A stretch of 64,000 bases of DNA from Seriola aureovittata (taxonomy: Eukaryota; Chordata; Actinopteri; Carangiformes; Carangidae), in the NCBI RefSeq assembly GCF_021018895.1, contig NC_079369.1:6980694-7044693 (forward strand). Direction: 5' to 3'. Made by a program: the position numbers and the translations under genes. This document shows, piece after piece, positions 1 through 14,500 of the stretch. Position 1 is the first letter of the stretch. Every line of letters starts with the position of its first letter. The notes beneath the pieces were generated by a model. The model saw only the letters and a program-made list of their open reading frames with translations. It was not told the origin of the DNA and made no database searches.

Positions 1-2682
<2,682 letters not shown>

Positions 2683-2895
2683 GCTGGTTGACGTTGCGTT
2701 GTTAAGTTTTCCAGAAGCAGGAAGACCGCTCTACAAAGTTGTAGGAAACTCTTACAGGAAGTTTGAAGCAGGTTTCTTCCTGTGAGAGGAGGGACTTGGC
2801 TGCTCCTGATCTGGCCGTCACATCAGCAGTGTCAACACCTGACAGGTTCACACAAGGTAATACACCACGTCACTGAATCTGAAATGTTGAAGGGA

Positions 2896-2918
2896 TACAC
2901 ACACACACACACACACAC

Positions 2919-2960
<42 letters not shown>
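2896..2960 (+). repeat. (CA)n microsatellite
   Basis: A CA array interrupted once by an extra A near 2920. Confidence 0.95.
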
Positions 2961-2962
<2 letters not shown>

Positions 2963-3127
2963 CCTGTCTCTGTAGTGTCCAGTCCAGTCTTTGACCAGAC
3001 AAAGCAGGTTGTTGAGGTAAGGTTTTCCATCAGGCTGCCCATGTCTAGCCTGATCATGCATTATTGAGCAGGTCTTTACAGGTCGTGCAATGACACAATG
3101 GGTCTGATGGCACAACAGTCTTAGAGC

Positions 3128-3129
<2 letters not shown>

Positions 3130-3184
<55 letters not shown>
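3130..3184 (+). repeat. (TG)n microsatellite
   Basis: A pure TG run of about 27 units, ending in GCATGCACATG. Confidence 0.95.
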
Positions 3185-3185
<1 letters not shown>

Positions 3186-4977
3186 ATGCACATGATCCAA
3201 ACTTTGTCATACGAAATGACCAATTATAAAATATTACAAAGTCATTTTAGCATCCAGGAACATCAGATTACATTTAAATTGATCAGATTACTTTCCCTCC
3301 GCCACAGCACGCACATTTTTATTGTCTGTTTTATTGCTGCCTGGCTTTGTTTACTCTTCCTAATTAACATGGATGGAAATGACTCTGGGCAGTGAATCAC
3401 ATTCATTTGCGATTGAGATGTAAATGTATCATAAGTGCAGAGTGTAGGTGGATGTGTGTGCTGCAGGGTGTTGGGTCAGGAGGATGTGGATAGAAGGGAA
3501 ACTGAAGCTATAGTCATAACTGCATTGATGCACATTAATTAAACACTGTCCAGAGAGATAGTGGATAAAACAGACATAAAGAAGGAAAGAAAGAAAGGAT
3601 TGAAGAAACAGGTAAAATATGAGATGTGTTAAATTTAAATGTTAAACCTGACGAGGCAGCGTTTGAGAGGCAAAGGGAGAGATTTCAGACTTGCATATCT
3701 GTTGCAGTAGAGTGAAATGTCACCTGGCGGATTGGAGGGCAGTAGTTTGTTAAGATTTGATGTCTGGCAGGTGTGCCGTCCTCTTCTCATGTGTACGCTC
3801 CTTGAGATGGAAAACTGATGGTAGGTGGCACTCACTGTTGGAGTGTGCGGGTGTGTGAGTGACAGGATCTGAGCCTGCTGGACTGTGACTGAGGCAGACA
3901 GTTTGTCTCTGGATTCAGGATACTCAGAGTAGACACACATCACATCTGGAACACACTGGCCAACGTTGTTATGAATGTCACCAAAAAGGACAAAGAAGGC
4001 GAGAGGAGCTGTTTTGTCTAGTGTAGCAACATTTTCTGGCTCTAACTGGACAGATTCACATCTCCCAGGCACAACGTACCCGATGCCAACCACACAGCAC
4101 TTCCCCTCCAATCCTGCAGGGGTCAGCCTTGTATCAGAGAGTCGACTACAGGAGCGTGGACTCTGTCCTGTTGCTGCTCTGCTCCTGTTGCCCTCTAATG
4201 CAGTCACAACTTGTGTTAGTGACGTCTGGACCTTTGCTGGCTCCCTCCGTCCACTTGTGCCCACAGATATGAGCTTGTTGGAAAAGGTTCTTCCCTCTCA
4301 ACCTCCTCCACAGAGCAGCGTGTGTACACTGCAACAGAGCGGCCTCCGTCTCATCAAAGCCCGGGGCTGAGATGAGGCGGGAGAGGCCTGGTGATGGGGC
4401 ACAAGGCCGGGTATGAGTCAGAGGGAGTGAGTGGCGTCCTGTTACTGTAGCTGTCTGTCAAGATCTAGACGGCACAGTGATTTGCCCAGGGCGTGTACAG
4501 TGTTTTTGACCTTTGTGTCAGACGTTTTATCACACAGACATACGTAAAACTAACACACGGAGTTCTCTTTGATAAGCTTAGTCTGCATTCACAGGCTTTT
4601 TGCTCCATATCGCAGTCACAATCCCTCAGGCTGGTGTTAACTCATGTAAGGAGCAAATTTACTTATGAAACCATAGAAGAAAACAAAAGCTGTGCGACAC
4701 GGTCGTGTTTGTTCTCATGTATTTGTGTTGGTAGGTGTGTGTGTGTCCTTGAGTGTGTATGAAGGGGCAGGAATTGGGTGGCTGTGATCATGTGAGCAGA
4801 TTAACTTCATTAAAAGTGCACAGAAGCAGAACCAACACCGAACATCCCATCAACATGAAGAAGTGGAATCTGTGACTCTTGCTAACATTCATATATTACT
4901 GATCAATACTATATGTAAAAAATTTCAAAAACATATTAAAGAGTAAGTCTGCTGATATTCTATTTATTTTATCCGTG

Positions 4978-5225
4978 CCATAAACCTTCACTGTTGACCA
5001 AAGACTATGAAAAGAACATCTACGAGCCGCAGCAGAGGGCGACAATAAACACGGGCACTGTAGTTTATTTTTACCCAGTCCCACATATGCTGTCCTGTTG
5101 CAGTAAATACTCACTAGAGCTCCAAACGTGTATTCATCCACAGCAGAAAATAGTCCCCAACAAATGCACAAAGTACTCGTGTTTGAGTAGACTTCGTTAC
5201 AAACTACAGTGCCCAGCTGTTTAAG
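4978..5225. repeat. Probable percomorph interspersed repeat relic
   Basis: Contains CTCACTAGAGCTCCAAACGT, GTATTCATCCA, AAATAGTCCCCAACAAATGC and ends ACTACAGTGCCCAGCTG. This series of motifs resembles, from memory, a repeat common in percomorph intergenic DNA. It has no coding capacity. Confidence 0.4.
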
Positions 5226-5420
5226 AGAATTATTTAGCTTTCTTCAAAGATGAAAGTGCATATTCATGATTCATTTATAAAGAAAACATCTTCAGTTGTA
5301 ATGATTTGGTTTGAGGTTGAGAATCACAGACAGGGTAGAAAAGTGGAGAGAATCAAGAGATGGGCGAACATATTGTTAGTTTTGGTCTTTTCGTGGCATT
5401 TTGTTAACGAGTGAAAATAT

Positions 5421-5507
5421 AGAAACTGACACAGATGAAATAGGCTCATTTTCCTCCAGGCTTGTCCGTCCTCTGTCAAGCTGTTTTTTTCAGTAATGAT
5501 ACATGAG
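5421..5507. repeat. Duplicated noncoding segment, copy A
   Basis: Starts AGAAACTGACACAGATGAAA and continues TAGGCTCATTTTCCTCCAGG. In the first 43 bases only four positions differ from copy B at 6526-6613; later parts are more diverged, with small gaps. Both copies are in the same orientation, 1.1 kb apart, upstream of lrrc52. Confidence 0.75.
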
Positions 5508-6026
5508 ACATCATGTGTTCTTCATGCTCAGCATAGTCTTTTTTTATAGCAATACAGAGACAGCAATAAATTAAATTTAAAATTTATATGCTGTCTCTTT
5601 ATGTTTAATTTTCTCCATCCCCAGCGCCCATGCACACCCACACACAAACACATCGCCTTGTGAAGAGGCAGTCAGGGTGACAGATAGATGATAGTACTCT
5701 TGGTTCAATTACATTAGAATGATGGAGTTGGTTATGTGCTGCAAAAAAAAAAAAAAAAGAGCCTCAGACTTACAGCCTGAACGATAGTGGAGCAAGATGG
5801 GAGAAGAGTTACGACCACACTGAGCCACAGGCAGAGAAAGCCAAAGAGGAGTTATAGCAACGCACTGTAGAGGAGTCAGAGTTCAGCCTAGACTGAATAT
5901 ATTCACTGCTGTCAAAAACTTTCACTTGTCATTATTTAGTCTGGGGATGCGACCAAAGAAAGACTAGAAATTGTGAAGTAATGCGTATGAAGCAAAGGTG
6001 AGTGACACCACTGATGGCAGAGGTGC

Positions 6027-6058
6027 CCCCTCCACCCCTCCACCCCTCCACCCCCCCA
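6027..6058 (+). repeat. C-rich minisatellite (CTCCACCC)n
   Basis: About three copies of CTCCACCC followed by a C run. The complementary strand is G-rich with four G-tracts. Confidence 0.85.
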
Positions 6059-6525
6059 CTCAGGGTTGGGGATCAGACCCAACGTCTGGCAGTTGACAGC
6101 TGACACTGCACAAACCCTTATTAAAAAATAAAGATGTTTCCCTGCTCAGCCTGGCCCACATGCTCCACACACACGCACACACACACACACGCACATACTG
6201 TATCTTATCATAAAAGCACGGCACATCCATGCAGACAGTCATGACACATAAACATGTACTACACACACATAACATACAACATAAAACCTCCAAATATCAT
6301 GTATCCATGAGACGCAACTGTGTAAACTCACACACACACACACACACAAACACATACGCGCACATTGATAGACACAAGCACCTCTGGAAGCTGACACCGT
6401 TTGGAGCAGTCAGGGAGAAAAGTTACATTAATGATGCTGATCGCCAGGCTTTACCGAGGCAGTTATCTGCGAACACGATCCAGCCGAGCCATTTAGACAG
6501 CAAACCCATGACAGAGGGGGCAGAC

Positions 6526-6613
6526 AGAAACCGACACTGATCAAATAGGCTCATTTTCCCCCAGGCTGCTCTGGCCTCGGCCGAGCTTTTCTTCCATAAT
6601 AATACATCAGACT
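6526..6613. repeat. Duplicated noncoding segment, copy B
   Basis: Starts AGAAACCGACACTGATCAAA and continues TAGGCTCATTTTCCCCCAGG; it ends AATACATCAGAC against ATACATGAGAC in copy A. The flanks of the two copies do not match, so this is not one long tandem duplication. Confidence 0.75.
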
Positions 6614-7946
6614 GAAGATAGATATCGGTGCCTGGCCACACTCTGAAATGAAAGAGTCAGATCTGTAATATTTTACAGCCTGTCATCCATGTGAACCCTC
6701 AGTATGAAGCTGTGTCTACTTGTGTCCCCTCATCAGTGAGGAGTGAGAACTTCAGATGAAGACTTATTTTCTCTTCTCAGATTATTTCAATTGAATAACC
6801 TTTTTAAACATTAAAGGGGCAAAATTAAACAGTATTTCATGAGAAAAGTATTGCGTATAGAGAAAAGTCCAAAAAGAAAATGTCATTTTGTGTGGCAGGA
6901 TTTTTAGTTTTTATTGTTCACTAAGCCAGTAATCATCTAACAGCTCCTTAGTTTCACCTTGCAACCCCTTTATAAGGTCCTAGACCTGAAAACCACCTCT
7001 TTAAAGGAGAAGATGGGATGACACCAATCTCACATCTGTGCACAGGAGTTATCAGCCAGTTAGATAGTCACAAAAATGCCTGCAAATGGAAAATCAGCAC
7101 TTTTATACTTCTGTATTTGTACGGATCGAATAAAGGAGATATAATGTGTTAATCAAATAGGTGCTGAGAAGAGCCAGGTTAGTTGTCCCCCCAGTTTTCA
7201 GTACAAAGCTTAGCCAGATTTAATTCTGGTGTTGATCTCCTCGTCTCACTCCCGGCAAGAAAGCCATGAAATGTATGTCCCCACATGTCACGCTGTTCCT
7301 TTAAATCAGAATTTCATGGAATCTGGGAAAACAGCACTAGGTGCTACTTGAAGACCAATGACCTCTGTGTGACCTCTGCAGGAAACAGGCTTGAAATGCA
7401 TCTTGTATACAAAAAGTGTAGCTGGTCACTGATCAGTAATCATGCTCACAACATTTTTTTTTACCTCTTTACCAGCGTAATTCTTATTTCTGACACACAT
7501 AGCACGGTGGCATGACAAATCTTTGGTTAGGATGACAACTATCCCACCACTTGGCATAACGATATAATATTTCTTCATTTTGTCACTACTTCAAAAGTCT
7601 ACCTTCAACTGCTTCTTTTATTGAATGACACAGTAATGAGACACAAGTGGCCACAGTCAACAGCATGTCAGCCTCCTTCCAATATGCAGACAAACGCACA
7701 GATGTAGACAGCTGAATGTGTGGCTTCACTGCCTTCTTAAATTAAACTTTGAGGATGCCAAAAAAACGCGATTAATAACTGAGTAGCACAGAGTCCAATT
7801 TGAATGCATTATGTTGTCAACAAACAGCTGGGGGACAGAAGAGGAGAAATTAGCCACTGGACCACATGAGATAACGCCTGTTAAATCTGTGCATGGCGAG
7901 GAGGCTACTACTCTCAGGCAAGATTAAGAGTGACTTGTTTTTTATG

Positions 7947-7947
<1 letters not shown>

Positions 7948-7988
<41 letters not shown>
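7948..7988 (+). repeat. (CG)n(CA)n alternating purine-pyrimidine tract
   Basis: GCACGCGCGCGCACACAC followed by (CA)n. This sequence type readily adopts Z-DNA. Confidence 0.9.
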
Positions 7989-7991
<3 letters not shown>

Positions 7992-8724
7992 GCAGTCGCG
8001 CGCAGGGAGAGGGAGAGAGATAGAGACCCTCCTCTAACTTCTTTGAGTTTGTCTGACTCTTTTCTTTTGTAGGGAGCAACACCTGGTGACGTCACCACCA
8101 CTGCAAATTACACTCTTGTGAACTCACACACACACAACACAAACAGTAGCCACTTCTGTGTGTGCAGAGCTGCAGTGTGAGCGCGGATGGTGAGGCGGAG
8201 AGGGAGGGAGCGCAGAGCGAGAGAGCATCGCCACAGCGCAGCACAGAGCCACAGTCACACAGAGCTGTCTGAGCGCAGTGGAGGGAAGGACGCACTCTCC
8301 ACAGCGCTTCTGGTCTGCCGGACAGTGGGGTACATCAGACCCACACACACACTCACACAGTCAAGGACATATGTGAGCGGGCTGCGTCTCTGCTGAGAAG
8401 ATTCCGAGGAGTCTACATCCAGGATTCAGGGATTTTGCGCAAGTCATGGCATTTGTTTGGAAACTAAAACACTGCACTCCGCCGGCGACAACTAATTCAC
8501 AAAGATGAGTCACCGAGAGGATGTTCGACAACGTTCAGTGGTTCCGTGTTTTTTTCTGGCGGGACAAAGTCCGGTAAGCCGCGCGATTCTCACCCACAGA
8601 GCGATAAGCGTCTCTCGGTCACCTTCTGAAATGATGTCTTGTGGCGACGTGCGTGGCGCGCCAGAGTGCGTGTGAGTGACTGACCGATAGTCTTTCTGAG
8701 AGAGAAAGAGAAAGAGAGGCTGGA

Positions 8725-8730
8725 TATAAA
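8725..8730 (+). promoter_or_regulatory. Possible TATA box of lrrc52
   Basis: TATAAA lies 155 bp upstream of the lrrc52 start codon in a GC-richer, GA-rich stretch. It would place transcription start near 8755. No other promoter evidence is visible. Confidence 0.25.
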
Positions 8731-8884
8731 CAGCAGCCAGGCTTTCAGGCAGCGACAGCCGGTCACCCAGAGAAGCCATCTCGACTCTCTCTCAGCTCCT
8801 CAGACCCATGCAGGATGCCCGGAGAGCGCCGGGGAGTCCTGGTCCAGCTCAGCCCGAGTTCATGACGCTCTGGGCGGCCTCGTC

Positions 8885-9532
8885 ATGCGTCTCTTGCCCG
8901 AGCCCAGCGCCCAATCCCTCCGGCTCCTCTTCCTCTTTATCTTCGTGATGGGGGTGGCCCCCTCACCGGCTCTCACAGCCGGCTGCCCCGACAGATGCGT
9001 GTGCGACGACCAGCTGGTGGTCCAGTGCGCCGGACAGGAGCTCACCCAGTTCCCCAATGACTGCCTCTGGCCACCCGGCAGCTCATCATCTCCAACAACC
9101 GTATCGGGGACCTGCCGGCGCTGCAGCTCAACTACCTGTCCGATCTGGTCTATCTGGACTGCAGCAACAACTCTCTGACCGAGATCTCCGAGTCCACCTT
9201 CGGGAACTTGCGCAAACTCGCTTACCTGGACTTGTCTTTTAACACCCTGCTGCAGATCGAGGACCGGACTTTCGGGCCCCTGGCGTCTCTGGTGATGCTC
9301 CGGCTGACGGATAACCCGAGTCTGGGGGAGATCCACTCGGATGCCTTCTCGGAGAACATGGCTCTGCAGGTGCTGGATGTGAGCCGGAACAACCTGACGG
9401 CCCTCAACATCAGCAGCCTGATCGCCCTGCCTGCTCTGCGCTCTCTGGGGCTCAGCGGCAACCCCTGGAGGTGCGACTGTGACACGGAGGACCTCTGCCT
9501 GTGGGTGCAGATAGAGGGCTTCAAATTCCAAG
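8885..9532 (+). CDS. lrrc52: lrrc52 coding exon 1, carrying a one-base frameshift
   Basis: The ATG at 8885 opens a clear signal peptide ([13 protein letters not shown]) and the LRRNT cysteines. The frame is good up to FPND (residue 59), after which it reads into non-LRR sequence and stops at 9176-9178. From about 9062 another frame continues the LRR protein ([17 protein letters not shown] onward) without a stop to the donor CAAG/GTGAGG at 9533. The family expects N-D-L-P here, so one C appears to be missing beside 9061. Upstream ATGs at 8808, 8815 and 8862 are out of frame. Confidence 0.88.
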
Positions 9533-10607
9533 GTGAGGATGGTTGGGGTCTGAGAGATGTACACAGGAACATTTAGGCTGATCTAAACTGTCAAAAACTG
9601 ATTGAGTAAATGATTATTTACTGTTTAGATTACCTTAAAAGACTTGTTCTGGCAGTGGCAGCTCATAATAATAATAATGATAATAAAAATATCCTGTCTG
9701 AATGTGTCCTGTAAACCCACACTGTGCTCCTGATCAGGTGCAGCAGGTAGATTTCTTGCAGGTGGTCTCTTGTTTGTTTGGCTCTGGAAGTGGGATTTTC
9801 CTGGCATGTAAACAAACAGTTTGTGCGCTATAAGACTATGAGCCAAAGACACTCCAAGGTCTTATCATTTGTTATTGTCACATCAGCTCATTTAGATAAT
9901 TTGATTGTGGGCAGCTTGGTCAGTTTAGTCCCTGATGGTGGGCCACTTATTGCACAATCGCTTTCCTTTTATGTTGTGTATATGTGTGCACAAACACACT
10001 TCCATGGCACCCCCACATGTGCACAGATGCAGAGTCAGACGCAGTTTTTTCTCTCTGCGCACACACACACGCACACACACACGCACGCACGCACTAAGAC
10101 TCCAGAGCTAATGGTTTGACCTCAGAGTCAGAGTAATCTGAAGAGTTTGCTCCCCTGCTCCTGTCTGCATCACAATCCCCTCAAACTGCCCTTCATGTCT
10201 CAGTAGTGTCTCAAGTTTACCCCAGCAAATCAGCAGACTGGCGTGAAAGTTAGTTGGAAAGCAACAGCCACCTCAGCCGTCCTTTCTGTAAATAGTGGAG
10301 GATTGATTTAAACCGACCCACGAAATCTCCAAAACGGGCCTCGTGACCTTCTCAGAGAGGACAAGCCGAGATGATCTTTGCTTGTAAATGTTAATTGAGC
10401 TTAGTTCTAAGCAGGTGAACTGGGTTAGGTCTTGTAACAATGTGGTCTTGCTTATTATAGTTGTCTGTGTGTGTATCTGTCAGCTTACATCCAATTGATC
10501 TTACACTGTGTCGTCCGTCTGGGTCCTGAGGGCAGAGATAATGCTGAGAGGATGATTGTGTCCTTTTGTACCTGTTTTTTTTTTGGCCTGCCCCTTCCTG
10601 TCTGCAA

Positions 10608-10638
<31 letters not shown>

Positions 10639-11495
10639 GCATGCACCTGGGTGTGCTGGCGCTCCCACCACCGTATGCTTTGGCCCCTCAGTCCAGATGG
10701 TTAATGATGGTGCTCAAAAAAGCTGGACTCATATGCTCCCGTTAAGGACAGTGTGTACGTGTGTACATGTGTGCGTGTGTGTGTGTGTGCACGCAAGTGA
10801 CTCACTCAGTGAGTGTGAGTCAGTGTGTGATCTGGAGGTTAGGAGAGACCCTAAGGGCCAGGTCCTGTGGGGAGCAGGAATGAGATTAAGGGACAAGGAG
10901 CTTGAGAGGAAGGCCACTTGAAGACAGATGCTCCCCAAACTTGTTATCCACCTTCACTTTCACATCACACTGAAGTACACACATGCATGAGCGCACACGC
11001 GCACACACACACACACACACATTCACACATACTTAATGTGCACACTCTGCTCTGCTTTTTACCTCACCAGTTTCCACACAAATACATTTCTGCAAGAAAA
11101 AAAAATATCAGACAAATACTCGGAGAAAAGTGCTTTTGAATCCCAAGTGGCACAACACAAAACACCCACAGCCAAGCCACTGTGCATTCAACATGAACAC
11201 CGCTGTGCTGGTTTAAATTCCAGCAGGTGACTATGAAATTATAGCTAAATTTGTCATACATATTACACTTTAAGAGTTATGAATGTGACCAGAGGAGTTT
11301 GGACTGTACTTCCTTAGGAACACACATTACAGCAACACACACTCACACACTGTGTGTGTGTGTGATAGAGCATGTAGTGTGTTTATTTGGTCATGCATGG
11401 CCTCTGATGTGACTGCAGGGCTTTGAGTCCAATGTACAGAGATTCCAGCTGTCATTACCTCTCAGTGTGAGTATGAATCAGGTGTATGCAAGTAA

Positions 11496-11533
<38 letters not shown>

Positions 11534-14500
11534 GTGTGTGTGTGTGTGTGCAACATCTTCAATCATTGGAACCGTTGATATTGCTGCTGATGGTGTGTTT
11601 TTTAATTACAATATTGATTATCGTAGAAAACTCTTTTAAATAAAATTCTTTTTCATTTTCTGTTTCAGAGTCAGTGTTTATGTCTGACACAAGCATTTTC
11701 TTGTGTTTTTCTCTGTCTTAGTAAGTCACCCACTTTGCTTTTGTGTCCTGCCATGTGTCAGTGACAAAGGTTGACTCTGACAGCCTCTAAAGTCAAAGTG
11801 TGGCTTCGGGTAAACAGCGAGGTTGGCAGGTGCATTTAAGCCATGTCTGGCCAGAAGAAAGAGAGACAATAAGTCAAGTACAAAATATTCTGTTTACTTA
11901 CCAGTCTAGAAGAAACGCCGCACGAAAGTTCAGCATCAAACTTCTGTTACTCACCAAGAGAAGTCTCCAGTTGTGGAAACCAAGGTCAATACTAACTCAT
12001 TTTGCTTCTATTTCTATCACTTCTTTTCTTTAACTGAAGTTAGCATGCTAACCGGCTAGCTCCGGCCCGTCTCGCTATGTTTTGGTACTGAGTCAGTGTC
12101 CAGACTGCCCTGAAGAAGTAGTGCTGCTCTTATATATCCTCTTATATTGTAAATGCAAAAATGGGAGAAGCTCCTGGCAAGACAAATAAGTAAACAGCGG
12201 TTAATGCTAATGCTATGTAGCAATAGAAAAACTTAAAAATAGCTCCCGTAACCGCTGTTCATTTGGTCAAAGGTGATCTGGTGTCTTTGGAGTTCTTTTC
12301 TCTGTCTCATGTTGCTTTGAAAACTCTCATGTCAAACATGTTAAATGTCAGAAGTCCTTGTAGACAAATGCTGCTGGGTTGTATCAAGCCTTATTTGACC
12401 TGGGCTTGTTTATTTGTAATTGTAATGACATTATATTGTAGTAAAAGTAATTTTCTATAAAATGTTTACATTAGTTTGTCCACCGTATATCTATACTTTC
12501 TTAATATGCTCCAAAAACTCAAACTTTCCTTTTCCTGAGCACCTAAATATTCTCTATCAATTATCAGAACTTGGGGAATGTACCTTCATTTCCTCTCTTG
12601 TTGTAATGGGATTTCAGCTTGTTGAACGACCTGCTGTGCTTGCTGTAGGTCGATTCCGACAAGTTGCTCGGCTAAACTCGCAGAATGTAAGTGGCTTGTC
12701 CTGGGCTGGCAGAGTTGGTGCTGTTATGGCTCCAGCGTTGGGGCAAAGTATTTCTGGCTGCTTATTGGTGGCCCAGACAGCGCACAAACTTTAGGCAAAG
12801 AGCCAAGGCAGAGGGCCACACACAGGGCAAGTGTTAAATATTCATAAAAAGAGAGAGAGGAACAGAGGCCACGGGTTCAAAGAAAGGAAGAATAAAAGAA
12901 AGAAGCCAGTTTTTCACAGCAACTGGATTTGATTTGTCTTTCATGAAAGTGAATCGTAGATTACTTGAGAGATGAGACGAGCAGAGAGACCAACTGAAGT
13001 AGCGTGACAAAAGGATAGAGGACAGAAAGATGAGCCGAGGCAGAGAGGGCTGAGAAATTAGGCAAACAGATTAAGATGGACTTTGGATACAGAGAGGGGG
13101 AATAAAAAACAGACAGACTATAGAAGAGTTACCAATCGTCTGTGCCCCAGATCTGTCACTCAAATCCATTAAAACATTCATTATGACAAGGAGGCATCGA
13201 TTCAATTTAATACAGGTAGATGATATATTATTTATCAGCTGGAACGATTCCTCAGACCCATCTGGTGCGGAGAAGCATATCGAATTCAACCAGCCTACTT
13301 GTTTAGTAGCGTCGCCTGTATGTATTTTTATGTCCCTGTGCATTTCGCGGTGTGAGCTTGAAACCAAGATTGATGTGATGCTTGTGTGGGTGTGTTTGTG
13401 ATGTGATCACCTGAGGCGCAGAGGGGAGGCAGCTCAGGTGTGCGAGTCCATGTGCACGGCTGTGTGCGCGCGTCTGCGACCAAACAAAATACAAGACGAG
13501 AGAGTAAAATTGGAAAAGAGAGCGGAGAGTGTGAAGATGACGGAGCAAAACGGAGTGAAATGGAAGGATGTGGAAGAAGGAGGAAATGGACTGATAAAGG
13601 CTGAAGGGGAGACATGAAGGGAGAATAAATGCTAATATGCCAGAGTGGGAATAAAAAAAGTGGGAGGTGATAAAGAGAGCATGACTGATAAGACGGAGCG
13701 ATAGATGGAAAAGGAGAGAGAGAGAGCTGTTGCTATCTGACCTTCACTCTCTCTCCACTCATCCGCTGCTAGAGGAAGAAAGGATCATACGGAGAAATGA
13801 TGGAAAGGAGGATGGTGGTAATCTGACTAATGCCGTATTTGAGAGGGAAAGGAGTGTGAAGGCGTGTGTTATTCAGCCCTAGTGGATGTGATGGAGAAAA
13901 GGTCAGCTATTCTTAGTCTTCGCCGACCCCCAGTATGATGCGTTTAGCTGGATAAACGGTGAGCTATTTGAGCTTCACTGTGAAGGAGGGTCCTAAAAGT
14001 CTCACATCATTTATCATAAACGCCCCATAAGAACAGTTTTGGACATTTACAGGTTAAAAGATATCTAGGGATCCTTAAAATTAGGTTGAAAAGAGAAACT
14101 TCTATGTCTCTGTCAAACTGAGTTTATTGGATTAAAACTTTTCTTTGTCACGTACCAAGTTCACAATTTGAGACAGAATGCAAATCTTATTGAAATTTAT
14201 CACTAATTGATTTTAAAAAAAAAATTCTTAAAATGAGACAGACGATATATAAGAAAATCTGTAGAATACAAATGAAAAGATTAGAGAGGCAAAGCAGAAA
14301 TCTGAGATGTTCAAGTAAGGACAATCCAAGTCTCATATCCATCTGGAAATAATTTATGAAATAACAAATCATATTTTATTCACACATCACATTTGGAATT
14401 CCTAGGTACCTAAAAAAGCTTTGTACCCAAACTTTTAACAGTTTCTACTCACAGACGTCTTTTGATCTGCAAAAACACCAAATCAATGCTTACCGGGCTC

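Larger units (their letters stand above)
2683..8884. other. Intergenic region between divergent echdc2 and lrrc52
   Basis: No gene was recognised. It holds several (CA/TG)n arrays, a duplicated about 88-bp segment (5421-5507 and 6526-6613), a repeat relic near 4978-5225, a C-rich minisatellite at 6027-6058, and the probable 5'UTR and promoter of lrrc52 in the GC-richer last 700 bp. The longest open stretch (3635-4264, minus) is discussed under findings and is not supported as a gene. Confidence 0.6.

Noticed and set aside
5203..5219. SBS-like sequence AACTACAGTGCCCAGCTG
   Set aside because: It lies at the end of a probable interspersed repeat, has mismatches in the core, and is not near a gene start.
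8860..9564. 234-codon open frame on the minus strand across lrrc52 exon 1
   Set aside because: It is the antisense of a GC-rich LRR exon whose plus-strand frame has all the family motifs; the antisense product has no recognisable features.
12640..12700. Short exon-like segment with TTGCTGTAG acceptor and GTAAGT donor on the plus strand
   Set aside because: It is only about 47 nt, no neighbouring exon joins to it, and no protein family is recognised.
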